NCBI GenBank assembly: GCA_028277745.1
Contig: JANQFR010000002.1
Location: 23,153 to 87,152 of the forward strand
DNA from: Phycisphaeraceae bacterium
GTDB lineage: Bacteria > Planctomycetota > Phycisphaerae > Phycisphaerales > Phycisphaeraceae
Direction: 5' to 3'
Length of the DNA stretch: 64,000 nt
Positions within the stretch are counted from its first letter, which is position 1; every line of letters begins with the position of its first letter. The notes under the pieces are model-generated. The model did not search any database and was not told the DNA's origin. It worked only from the letters and a program-made list of their open reading frames with translations. Both the position numbers and the translations under genes were made by a program. Below, piece by piece: positions 35,007-42,781 of the stretch.

Positions 35007-35150
35007 AATGGCAGATGTGAGATGGCGGATGGCAGATGGGAAGAAGGCATTTTTCGAAGTGCGTTTGGTTTTTAGCGTAGCGCGGGGCAAGCCCCGCTGC
35101 TAAACATCCGTTTTTGACCATCTGCCATCTCACATCTGCCATCTGCCATT
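35007..35150. repeat. Composite inverted repeat (family C arms around a family G hairpin)
   Basis: The left arm (35007-35040, GGCAGATGTGAGATGGCGGA) and right arm (35118-35150, CATCTGCCATCTCACATCTG) are inverted copies made of a degenerate GATGGCA-type unit. They enclose a family G hairpin with GCGGGGCAAGCCCCGC (35070-35105). A further family C copy lies at 45385-45431. Confidence 0.8.
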
Positions 35151-35153
35151 CCC

Positions 35154-35176
35154 TTATTGACAATGAGTCTCAATAA
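35154..35176 (+). promoter_or_regulatory. Fur-box-like operator before the iron transporter operon
   Basis: TTATTGA and TCAATAA form perfect 7-bp inverted arms around CAATGAGTC, and the core TTGACAATGAGTCTCAA follows the TGA-rich Fur-box pattern. The site contains a consensus -35 hexamer TTGACA (35157-35162) and ends 37 bp before fbpA. Iron-dependent repression by Fur is inferred; Fur itself is not in the window. Confidence 0.7.
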
Positions 35177-35213
35177 TCTACGATGGCGGGCTCACCAAAA
35201 CGGAGCAACCGCC

Positions 35214-36203
35214 ATGATCCGCCTTCTCGCCGTCCTCATCGCCTGCGTCCTGGCCGCCCCGGTCGGGCTGGCCGAGTCGATCGTCGTCTATTCCGGCCGG
35301 TCCAAGAGCCTGGTCGATCCGCTGATCCGCCAGTTCACCCAGCAGACCGGGATCGACGTGCAGGTCAAATACGGCAAGACCGCCCAACTCGCCCTCGCGC
35401 TCAAGGAAGAGGGGGACGCCAGCCCCGCGGACGTGTTCTGGGCCCAGGACGCCGGGGCGCTGGGCGCGCTCAAGAAGTCGGGGATGTTCGCCGAGCTGCC
35501 CGGGTCGATCCTCGACGAGGTCCCCCCGGGCTACCGCAGCCCCAGCGGTTTCTGGGTCGCCACCTCCGGCCGGGCGCGGGTGCTGGCCTACTCGCCGGCG
35601 CGCACCGAGGGCGAACAACGCCCGCGCGAAGTTGATGAGCTGACCGACCCGCGTTTCAAGGGCCGGGTCGGCTGGGCGCCGACCAACGCCTCGTTCATCG
35701 CCTTTGTCTCGGCCATGCGCGCCCAGCGCGGCGACGACGCGACCCGCCGGTGGCTCGAAGCGATGAAGGCCAACGGCGCCAAGGCCTACCCCAAGAACAC
35801 CGCCATCCTCCAGGCCATCGCCGCGGGCGAGGTCGATTACGGCCTGCCCAACCACTACTACCTCATCCGCTTCAAGAGCAACGACGCGGACTACCCGGTC
35901 GAGCAGACCGCGTTCAACGACGGCGACATCGGCAACCTCATCAACGTCGCGGGCGTGGGCATACTCAAGACCAGCAGGCACAAGGCCGCGGCGGAGCGGT
36001 TCGTGGCGTTCCTGCTGTCACCCGAAGCGCAGGCGTATTTCGCCAACAAGGTGTACGAGTACCCGGTCACGGGGGCGGCGACGCCGCACCCGATGCTGAC
36101 CGACCGGCAGACGCTTCGGGCGGCGGCGCCGAACGTCGCGCTGGAGGACATGGACGACCTCGCGGCCACGCAGCGCCTGTTGAGAGACACCGGCGTACAC
36201 TGA
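35214..36203 (+). CDS. fbpA: Ferric iron ABC transporter, periplasmic substrate-binding protein
   Basis: A 329-residue extracytoplasmic binding protein with a signal peptide (cleavage after about residue 20, GLA-ES). ESIVVYSGRSKSLVDPLI is the typical FbpA/FutA N-terminus, and the paired iron-binding tyrosines are Y215-Y216 in PNHYYLIR. It would bind ferric ion in the periplasm and deliver it to the permease downstream. The frame is open from 35157, but that codon lies inside the Fur box; the ATG at 35214 directly before the signal peptide is used, with GGAG upstream. Start of the fbpA-fbpB-pepSY-fbpC cluster. Confidence 0.93.
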   Translation: MIRLLAVLIACVLAAPVGLAESIVVYSGRSKSLVDPLIRQFTQQTGIDVQVKYGKTAQLALALKEEGDASPADVFWAQDAGALGALKKSGMFAELPGSILDEVPPGYRSPSGFWVATSGRARVLAYSPARTEGEQRPREVDELTDPRFKGRVGWAPTNASFIAFVSAMRAQRGDDATRRWLEAMKANGAKAYPKNTAILQAIAAGEVDYGLPNHYYLIRFKSNDADYPVEQTAFNDGDIGNLINVAGVGILKTSRHKAAAERFVAFLLSPEAQAYFANKVYEYPVTGAATPHPMLTDRQTLRAAAPNVALEDMDDLAATQRLLRDTGVH

Positions 36204-36240
36204 GCGGCCGCCCCGCCGCCAGCCGACCCGCTTCCCCGCC

Positions 36241-37809
36241 ATGCCCGCCACCGTGACCTCAGCCCGCCGGCCGCCGTGGTATCTCGCAGCGCCCGCGATG
36301 GTGTCAGCGGCGGGGGTGCTCGCGCCGCTGCTGTATCTGGTCGTGCGCGCGGTCGGCGATACGGAAACCTCGGCGTGGGACGCGGTGTTCACCTGGCGCA
36401 ACGCGGCGTTGCTGGGCAATACGACGGCGCTGGTGGTCGGCGTGCTGGCGGTCACGACCCTGCTGGCGTTGCCGGCGGCGTGGCTCACCACGCGGACCGA
36501 CCTGCCGGGCCGGCGGTTCTTCGCGGTCGCGCTGGTGATGATCTTCGCCACGCCCGCGTACCTGCTGGCGTACACGCTGCTGGCCGCAGGGGGGGCGTAC
36601 GGGATGGTGTATCACCTCACCGGGTACGCCGCTCCGGTGCTGCGGGGCTACAGCGGGTCGCTGATCGCCCTGAGCCTGTACAACCTGCCCTACATGCTGC
36701 TGAGCCTGCGGGCCGGGCTGTTGCAGCTCGACCCCGGGCTGGAAGAGACGGCCCAGTCGCTGGGGCGGTCGCGGGCGACGATTTTTTTCTCGGTAATCCT
36801 GCCTCAGCTCAGCCCCGCGCTGCTGGCGGGCCAGCTCATCGTCGCGCTGCACGTGGTCAACGACTTCGGCGTGGTGAGCCTGATGAACTACCACACGTTC
36901 AGCTACGCGCTGTACCTGCGTTACACGGGGTTCGACCTCGGCGGGGCGGCGTGGATCGCGATGATGATGCTCGCGTTCACGGCGGTGCTGATCGGGGGGG
37001 AGTTCTGGCTGCTGCGGGGCCTGCGTCTTCACCGCACCGGCACGGGGGTGGAGCGGCGGGCGCGGCGGGTCGAGCTGGGGCCGTGGGCGGGGCCGGCGGT
37101 GGCGTTTCTCAGCGTCATCCTGCTGATGGGCGTCGTGCTGCCGGTGGGCACGATCGCGTACGGGCTGACGCGGGTGGAATGGTCTTACACGATGCCCGAC
37201 GTGGGAGCGGCGCTCTGGGATTCGGTGCGGGCGTCGCTGCCGGCGGCGGTGATCGCCACGGCGCTCGCGCTGCCGGTGGCGTACATCGCCCGGCGTTACC
37301 CCGGCAAGCGGTCGCTGATGATCGAACGGCTGAGCTTCCTGGGGTACGCGACGCCGTCGCTGGCGTTCGCGCTGGGGGTGCTGGTGATCACGCTGAGGCT
37401 GGCGCCGTGGGCGTACCAGACGCTGGGGGTGCTGGTGTACGCGTACGCGCTGCACTTCATGGCCGAGGCGGTGGCGCCGCTGCGGTCGGCGTTGTTCCGG
37501 GCGTCGCCGCGGGTGGAGGAGGCGTCGCGCGCGCTGGGGGTGGGCCCGTGGGGCACGCTGTGGCGGGTGACGCTGCCGCTGCTGCGGCCGGGGCTGGTGG
37601 TGAGCCTGGCGCTGGTGTTCCTGTCAGCGATGAAGGAGCTGCCGCTGACGATGCTGCTGGCGCCGCTGGGGTTCGACACCCTGGCGACCAACGTGTGGGG
37701 CCACACCGCCGAGGCGGACTACGCCGGCGCGGCGCCGTATGCTTTACTGATCGTCGCGATCGCGTCGGTGTTCGTCGGGGTCCTGGTCTGGCATGAGCAG
37801 AAGACGTGA
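36241..37809 (+). CDS. fbpB: Ferric iron ABC transporter, fused permease
   Basis: A 522-residue permease with two homologous halves of about six helices each, as in FbpB/SfuB. Each half carries an EAA loop that contacts the ATPase: EETAQSLGRSRATIFFSVILP (about residues 168-188) and VEEASRALGVGPWGTLWRVTLP (about 426-447). It moves ferric iron through the inner membrane. It starts 37 bp after fbpA. A 176-bp gap with fragments of repeat families C and G separates it from pepSY and fbpC, so the latter may have an additional promoter. Confidence 0.94.
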   Translation: MPATVTSARRPPWYLAAPAMVSAAGVLAPLLYLVVRAVGDTETSAWDAVFTWRNAALLGNTTALVVGVLAVTTLLALPAAWLTTRTDLPGRRFFAVALVMIFATPAYLLAYTLLAAGGAYGMVYHLTGYAAPVLRGYSGSLIALSLYNLPYMLLSLRAGLLQLDPGLEETAQSLGRSRATIFFSVILPQLSPALLAGQLIVALHVVNDFGVVSLMNYHTFSYALYLRYTGFDLGGAAWIAMMMLAFTAVLIGGEFWLLRGLRLHRTGTGVERRARRVELGPWAGPAVAFLSVILLMGVVLPVGTIAYGLTRVEWSYTMPDVGAALWDSVRASLPAAVIATALALPVAYIARRYPGKRSLMIERLSFLGYATPSLAFALGVLVITLRLAPWAYQTLGVLVYAYALHFMAEAVAPLRSALFRASPRVEEASRALGVGPWGTLWRVTLPLLRPGLVVSLALVFLSAMKELPLTMLLAPLGFDTLATNVWGHTAEADYAGAAPYALLIVAIASVFVGVLVWHEQKT

Positions 37810-37828
37810 TCAAGAAAGGCAAAACAGA

Positions 37829-37887
37829 TGGCGGATGACGATTGATAGAGTTGTTTAGCGCCGGCCCGCAGGGCCGGGCTGCCGCTC
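37829..37887. repeat. Fragments of repeat families C and G
   Basis: AGATGGCGGATGA (about 37828-37840) is a short family C fragment. TTTAGCGCCGGCCCGCAGGG and its complement form a family G hairpin at 37853-37887. Both lie between fbpB and pepSY. Confidence 0.55.
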
Positions 37888-37985
37888 AATCCACCCAGAT
37901 GTCGCGAACCGGCCATTTCACGTCAACGTAAACTGAGAATACAAGGTCGATGGTCGACCGGTTTCACCACAAAGGAGCAGGCGCT

Positions 37986-38246
37986 ATGAAAAAGACATTC
38001 ATCAGCATCCCCGTCCTGGTCGTGTTGCTGGCCGGGGGCTACATCGCGCTGGCCGGGGACCGGCCGGCGGAGGACGCCAAGCCGCTGTCCGCGATCGCCA
38101 AGATCGTGGAGGCCAAGGGCTACGTGATCGCCAAGGCCGACAACGAGAAAGGCGTCTGGGAGATCGACGCCTTCCGCGGCGCCGAGGAGTTCGACCTCCG
38201 CGTCGACGGCAAGACCGGCGAGATCCTCTCCGAGAAGCCCGATTAA
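37986..38246 (+). CDS. Small exported PepSY-domain protein
   Basis: An 86-residue product with a signal peptide or N-terminal anchor (MKKTFISIPVLVVLLAGGYIALA) followed by one PepSY domain: AIAKIVEAKGYVIAKADNEK, then a VWEIDAF strand and VDGKTGEIL. PepSY domains occur in protease inhibitors and in iron-uptake and ferric-reductase membrane proteins. AGGAG lies eight bases before the ATG. It ends 12 bp before fbpC, inside a ferric transporter operon, so a periplasmic accessory role in iron uptake is inferred. Confidence 0.8.
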   Translation: MKKTFISIPVLVVLLAGGYIALAGDRPAEDAKPLSAIAKIVEAKGYVIAKADNEKGVWEIDAFRGAEEFDLRVDGKTGEILSEKPD

Positions 38247-38258
38247 TCACCCGCCGCG

Positions 38259-39371
38259 ATGGAGTTGATGGGTCAGACGATCCCCCTGCCGCAGAGCACG
38301 ACGCAATGGGTGCTGGACGCCAACGCCCGGCACGCGTTGCTGTGCGTGCACCAGGTGGGCAAGACCTTCCACGGCGCGGAGGCGCCGGTGATCGAGGACG
38401 TGACGTTCTGCGTTCACGCGGGGGAGGTGTTCGTGCTGGTGGGGCCGTCGGGCTGCGGGAAGACGACGACGCTGCGGGTGATCGGCGGGTTCGAGCGGGC
38501 CGACCGGGGGGAGGTGCTGCACGACGGGCGATTGCTTCAGGGCGGGGACGTGTTCGTTCGGCCGGAGAAGCGGGGGATCGGGTTTGTGTTTCAGGACTAC
38601 GCGTTGTTCCCGCACCTGAGCGTGATCGGGAACGTGGCGTACGGCGTGCGGGGCGTGCCGCGGCGGCAGCGCCTGCAGGCCGCGCGCGAGGCGCTGGAGA
38701 TGGTGGATCTGCGCGGGGTGGACGAGCGGATGCCGCACGACCTGTCGGGGGGTCAACAACAGCGGGTGGCGCTGGCGCGGGCGGTGGCGGCGGGGTCGAA
38801 GGTGGTGCTGCTGGACGAGCCGTTCTCGAACCTCGACCCGGACCTGCGTCACGCGACGCGGAGCGAGTTGCGGATGCTGGCCGAGCGCGGGGGGCTGGCG
38901 ATCGTGCTGGTGACGCACGACCAGGAGGAGGCGTTGTCGACCGCGGACCGGCTGGCGGTCATGCGCGAGGGGCGGGTGCAGCAGCTGGGGCACCCCGAGA
39001 CGGTGTACAACAAGCCGCGGACCGCGTTTGTCGCGCAGTTCCTGGGGCGGACGAACCTGATCGCCGTGGACGCCGACGGCAGCGCGGGAACGTCGGCGCT
39101 GGGCCTGCTCAAGCTCGACCGCACCGCGCACGGCGCGGTGACCGTCTCGCTGCGGCCGGAGCACCTGCACCTCGAAGCGGCCGACAACGACGGCGACAGC
39201 CCGGCGGGCGTGGTGACGGCCCGCGAGTTCAAGGGCCACGACCTGACCTACCGCGTTCGGCTGGACCAAGCCGAATACGCCGTGCAGACCGACCACCGCG
39301 CCCGGTTCAGCGTGGGCGACCGGGTCCTGATCCGACCCGACACGGCGGCCGCGGTGGTCGAGGCCGACTGA
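38259..39371 (+). CDS. fbpC: Ferric iron ABC transporter, ATP-binding protein
   Basis: A 370-residue ATPase that powers the FbpAB importer. Walker A is GPSGCGKTT (residues 62-70), the Q-loop is in FVFQDYALFPHL, the signature is LSGGQQQRVALARA, and Walker B LLDEPFSNLD is followed by the H-loop VTHDQEEA. A C-terminal TOBE-type domain covers about residues 280-365. All catalytic elements are intact. The start at 38259 gives about 25 residues before the first strand, somewhat longer than usual; a later start is possible. It lies 12 bp after the PepSY gene. Confidence 0.94.
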   Translation: MELMGQTIPLPQSTTQWVLDANARHALLCVHQVGKTFHGAEAPVIEDVTFCVHAGEVFVLVGPSGCGKTTTLRVIGGFERADRGEVLHDGRLLQGGDVFVRPEKRGIGFVFQDYALFPHLSVIGNVAYGVRGVPRRQRLQAAREALEMVDLRGVDERMPHDLSGGQQQRVALARAVAAGSKVVLLDEPFSNLDPDLRHATRSELRMLAERGGLAIVLVTHDQEEALSTADRLAVMREGRVQQLGHPETVYNKPRTAFVAQFLGRTNLIAVDADGSAGTSALGLLKLDRTAHGAVTVSLRPEHLHLEAADNDGDSPAGVVTAREFKGHDLTYRVRLDQAEYAVQTDHRARFSVGDRVLIRPDTAAAVVEAD

Positions 39372-39425
39372 GGGTTTACATTCGATTCGTAGCCGATTCA
39401 CTTTCAGTCGATCGCTTGGCCGCTT

Positions 39426-39476
39426 TAGCCGGCGGGCTACGCCCGCCTGGACCAGGGCCGCGTAGCGGCCCGGCTA
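39426..39476. repeat. Repeat family B (full copy)
   Basis: TAGCCGGCGGGCTACGCCCG ... GCGTAGCGGCCCGGCTA, differing from the 28989 copy by very few bases. It lies 54 bp after the fbpC stop and directly before a larger palindrome. Confidence 0.85.
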
Positions 39477-39481
39477 AGCCC

Positions 39482-39575
39482 GGCCCGCGCGCCATACCTC
39501 GCCCGAAGGACGATGTGTGCGAATGGGCATCGTTCCGCACACATCGCCGAGGGGGGGAGATATGGCGCCCGGGCC
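39482..39575. repeat. 94-bp imperfect palindrome between convergent genes
   Basis: The ends GGCCCGCGCGCCATA (39482-39496) and TATGGCGCCCGGGCC (39561-39575) pair with one mismatch, and the inner arms CGATGTGTGCG (39511-39521) and CGCACACATCG (39536-39546) are perfect. It ends four bases before the protease stop codon. Together with the adjacent family B copy it fills the convergent gap and could end transcription from both sides. Confidence 0.8.
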
Positions 39576-39578
39576 GCT

Positions 39579-40595
39579 CTAACTCCGGCGGCAGACGGAT
39601 CGCGCCCGCTCACTCTCCAACGCGCGCCGATGCGGCCGGCCAAGGCGGCCGCGGCTTACGATCAGCAGGCAGAGGCCCAGCAGCGCCGCGGTGGCGGGCT
39701 CGGGGATCACGGTGGCCACGACCCCGTTGAGCGAAGCGGCGTCGGTCAGGCCGGCGGCGAGGATGTCGAGGATCCAGTCTTCGTAGTAGGCGACGCTGAT
39801 CTGCCCAGAGAGGTCGCCGAAGTCCGAGTCCGCCACGCCGTCGACGCCGTAGCCGAACGAGTTGACGCCGGCGAGCACCCAGTCGTCGAGGACCTGGTCA
39901 TAGACGAACAGCCCGCCGCCCGAGTCCCCGGGTGCGATGAGGTATTCGAGGTCGGTCACGCTCGACGAGCCGGTGCTGTTGTGCGGCCACCAACCGCTGT
40001 CGAGGTCGGAGATCAGCACGTCGTCGCTGTGAACCAGGTCGATCGTGTTGGTGCCGGCGCGCTTCTCGGTGCTGGAGGCGGGGTCGTAACCGGTCGCCCC
40101 GGTCCCGGTCACGCCGTAGCCGACGCTGACCCCCACGGCGCCGAGCAGGTCCTCTTCGCTGCCGGTGTAGAGCGTTGCGCCGGTGATGGGCGGGGCGGCA
40201 TCGCCGGCGAGCTTCACCAGGGCGATGTCGGCGCCGCTGACGATGTCCGCCGGGTTCCAGTCGGCGTGATACGCCCAGGCCTCGGCTTCGTAGGTCGCCC
40301 CGCCGATCTCGAAGCTCAGGCTGGTCGCCTCGTCGACGACGTGGGCCGCGGTGAGCACCCACCCGTCACCGAGGTAAACCCCCGACGCGGAATAAGCGCT
40401 GGTTTCGGTCGCGCCGATGAACCGGCCCACCGAGTCGAACGCCTCATCGTTGGCCAACGCTTCGTGATCCGTGAATTCGTTCGGGTCGGCGACCGTGCCG
40501 GCGGAGGCCTGGCGACCCAGCCCCGACAGCACCATCACTAGGACACCCACCAGGCCCAGTTTCATGAGACACGGCTTCAAGACGGACAAAACCAT
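39579..40595 (-). CDS. PEP-CTERM trypsin-like serine protease
   Basis: A 338-residue secreted S1-family protease. The catalytic triad is H85 (LTAAHVV), D123 (GADIALVKL) and S225 (GDSGGGLF). An N-terminal signal sequence precedes it, and the C-terminus has a PEP-CTERM signal (VIPEPATAALLGLCLLIVSR plus a basic tail), so it should be anchored at or passed through the cell surface by an exosortase. GGGAG lies nine bases before the ATG at 40595; a second ATG at 40565 directly before the hydrophobic segment is possible. It is divergent from the sigma factor-PEP-CTERM fusion gene, 210 bp apart, and could process surface proteins including that fusion. Confidence 0.9.
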   Translation of the reverse strand: MVLSVLKPCLMKLGLVGVLVMVLSGLGRQASAGTVADPNEFTDHEALANDEAFDSVGRFIGATETSAYSASGVYLGDGWVLTAAHVVDEATSLSFEIGGATYEAEAWAYHADWNPADIVSGADIALVKLAGDAAPPITGATLYTGSEEDLLGAVGVSVGYGVTGTGATGYDPASSTEKRAGTNTIDLVHSDDVLISDLDSGWWPHNSTGSSSVTDLEYLIAPGDSGGGLFVYDQVLDDWVLAGVNSFGYGVDGVADSDFGDLSGQISVAYYEDWILDILAAGLTDAASLNGVVATVIPEPATAALLGLCLLIVSRGRLGRPHRRALESERARSVCRRS

Positions 40596-40721
40596 TGATC
40601 ACAACTCCCTGAAACAACGCGGATTCCGAACGCACCACAACCCCGGCCGGGCGATGCATGTCGCCCGGCTTCTCAACGTTGAACGGCCTGACGCCGCCTC
40701 CGTAAACAGGTCGCCGGCCGA

Positions 40722-40740
40722 GGCGGGTTCACAACCCGCC
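40722..40740. repeat. Hairpin in the protease/sigma divergent region
   Basis: GGCGGGTT-CAC-AACCCGCC is a perfect 8-bp stem with a three-base loop, followed on the plus strand by TCTTTTC. It lies in the divergent 210-bp region and may be an operator or a small terminator. Confidence 0.5.
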
Positions 40741-40805
40741 GGCTCGGTCTTTTCGAGAAATCTTTACCCCGTGGTTTCAGGCGGATCGCTTAGACTTTAG
40801 GGCTC

Positions 40806-42767
40806 ATGACCGATGAGGAACATCTGGACGCGGTGGCCAACGCGCGGGACGTGGCCGCGTTCGAGGCGCTGGTGCGTCGGCACCGCCGACGGGTGCGTGA
40901 CATCTGCCTGCGCCGGCTGGGCCATGACGCGGACGCCGAGGACGCCGTGCAGGACGTGTTCCGCAAGCTGCTGGAATCGGCCGGGGCGATCGAGGGAAAC
41001 CTGGCGGGCTGGCTGGCGCGGTGCGCCCGCAACACCTGCGTCGACCTGATCCGCCGGCGCGTCGCCAGCCGTCAGCGCGAGGCGTCGGCGGCGCGTGACG
41101 AGTCGTGGAACGACCGGGCGTTGTCGCGTCTGGAGACGGTCGAGTTTGTTCAGCACCTCCTGGCGCAGCTGCCGGAAGACGAGCGCGACCTGCTGCTCAA
41201 GCACTTGGTGGAGCGGGTGCCGCAGCGCGAGCTCGCCGCCCAGCGCGGGGTGTCGCAGCAGGCGGTGGCGCGCAAGCTCGCGCGGATGAAGCGGCGGATG
41301 CGCAGCTGGGCGGGCGGGCATCTCGACAAGCTGTCGATCGGCGGCGCCGTGGTGGGCGGGTGGTTGGCCACGCCACGGGCGGCGGTCGCGGCGGCGTGGT
41401 TGGTTTTCCGCCAGGCCGCGCCGCCGGCGCTGCAGACCCTCGCGACGCCCAAGGCCGCGACGGGCGCCGCCGCGGTCGCCGGCGTATTGCTGGTGATGGA
41501 GTCGGCGCCCCATGATCCAACGCCCATCACCCCGGCGCCGCTGACGGCCATGCGGCAGGCGCCGGGCCCAGTCGTCACGCCCGGCTACACCGCCATCTAC
41601 GCCCAGCCCCCCAGCCGGGCGGGCAGGCCGGGCCCGCATCGGCCGGGTCTGGACGCCGCGCCCGGCCCAGGCGTTGAGGCGAGGCCGGTCTTCAAGCAAA
41701 CAAGACATTGGGTTGCCGTCGCTCCGCCGCGTCGACAACACGTCCACATCCTGACGCCGATCGGCGGGCCCTCCGCGTCCCTGAGCAGGCGGACGCCGCC
41801 GCCGATCCCGGCCGCCGCGCCCACGGCCGACCGGCTCGCCACGGCCCAACCGGGAGGACGCGCCTCATCAGCCGGGGCGGCCCGCCGGGCCCAGCACGAG
41901 CGCCCCGCTGCGGGGGCGGCCGCGCCCCGGCGTGACGTCAGACCTGATATCAGCAAGCCGGCCCTGGCCGCCGCGCGGTCCTTGGGGGCCGGGCGCACGG
42001 TTTCGCTTTCCGCCCGGCGGCCACGCCCTGCCGCCGTGTTGGCGGCGAGCCCGTTTAACGCGCGGGTGGTGGTCACGTCTCCGACACAAGCCGGCCGGGC
42101 GGCGGATCAGAACCGCACGTCTTTCAGGGGCGTCATCGATCGGGCGGTGTTGAACCTGGGCGAGGTCACGCTCAGCGACGCCGTGATCGCGGCGCCGTTC
42201 AAGAGCCCGCGCGGCAGCCGGGTGGTGCTGAAAGGGACCAACTTCTTCAACGGCCCGACCTCGGGCGCGGGGGCCCTGCTGGGCGACGGCACGGCCGTGT
42301 TCAACGCGCTGCACAGCCCGGGCGATTCGCCGGCGGTGGTCGAGGTGGCCGGCGACGTGGCGTACACCGACCAGGCCCGCCTGCTGATCGAACTGGCGGG
42401 CCTGGAGGAAGGCGAATACGACCGGTTGGAGATCGCCGGGAGCCTGGCCCTCGACGGCGATCTGGAGGTGGCGCTGCTCGACGGCTTCCAGACCGGGCCC
42501 GGCCAGCGCTTCGCGATCCTCCAGGCCCTGGGCGGGGTGACCGGCCGATTCGATAACCTGATCGAGGGTCAGCGCATCCACGTTCCCGACAACCACGGCC
42601 CCGACCTGTTCATCACGTACCTCGCGGGCCATGGAAACGCGGTCGAATTGTTTACGCTACCCTCAGCGGCGCCGACGGTCGCGCTGCCTGAACCGACGAC
42701 GCTGACGGCGCTCGTGCTGGGGTCGTGGACGCTCCTCCGCCGTGGGCGGAAGGACCGCATCAAGTGA
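40806..42767 (+). CDS. ECF sigma factor fused to a membrane segment, disordered linker, surface-type beta domain and PEP-CTERM tail
   Basis: A single 653-residue frame. Residues 16-84 are sigma region 2 (DAEDAVQDVFRKLL, WLARCARNTCVDLIRRR) and 110-165 are sigma region 4 (QLPEDERDLLLKHLVERVPQ, GVSQQAVARKLARMKRR). Two hydrophobic stretches follow (about 178-201 and 217-231), then about 200 residues of Pro/Ala/Arg-rich linker. A beta-rich passenger-like domain at about 440-610 has ALHSPGDSPAVVEVAGDV and YDRLEIAGSLALDGDLEVAL, typical of PEP-CTERM proteins. The C-terminus VALPEPTTLTALVLGSWTLL plus RRGRKDRIK is a PEP-CTERM signal. It would place the sigma part in the cytoplasm and the rest outside. 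TAGACT lies nine bases before the ATG. Confidence 0.88.
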   Translation: MTDEEHLDAVANARDVAAFEALVRRHRRRVRDICLRRLGHDADAEDAVQDVFRKLLESAGAIEGNLAGWLARCARNTCVDLIRRRVASRQREASAARDESWNDRALSRLETVEFVQHLLAQLPEDERDLLLKHLVERVPQRELAAQRGVSQQAVARKLARMKRRMRSWAGGHLDKLSIGGAVVGGWLATPRAAVAAAWLVFRQAAPPALQTLATPKAATGAAAVAGVLLVMESAPHDPTPITPAPLTAMRQAPGPVVTPGYTAIYAQPPSRAGRPGPHRPGLDAAPGPGVEARPVFKQTRHWVAVAPPRRQHVHILTPIGGPSASLSRRTPPPIPAAAPTADRLATAQPGGRASSAGAARRAQHERPAAGAAAPRRDVRPDISKPALAAARSLGAGRTVSLSARRPRPAAVLAASPFNARVVVTSPTQAGRAADQNRTSFRGVIDRAVLNLGEVTLSDAVIAAPFKSPRGSRVVLKGTNFFNGPTSGAGALLGDGTAVFNALHSPGDSPAVVEVAGDVAYTDQARLLIELAGLEEGEYDRLEIAGSLALDGDLEVALLDGFQTGPGQRFAILQALGGVTGRFDNLIEGQRIHVPDNHGPDLFITYLAGHGNAVELFTLPSAAPTVALPEPTTLTALVLGSWTLLRRGRKDRIK

Positions 42768-42781
42768 GCTCTCGCAGGACG

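Noticed and set aside
34984..35163. N-terminal extension of the Mpv17-like gene (REWQMADVRWQM-type peptide)
   Set aside because: It is the translation of repeat family C and overlaps the Fur box on the other strand; it is not part of the protein family.
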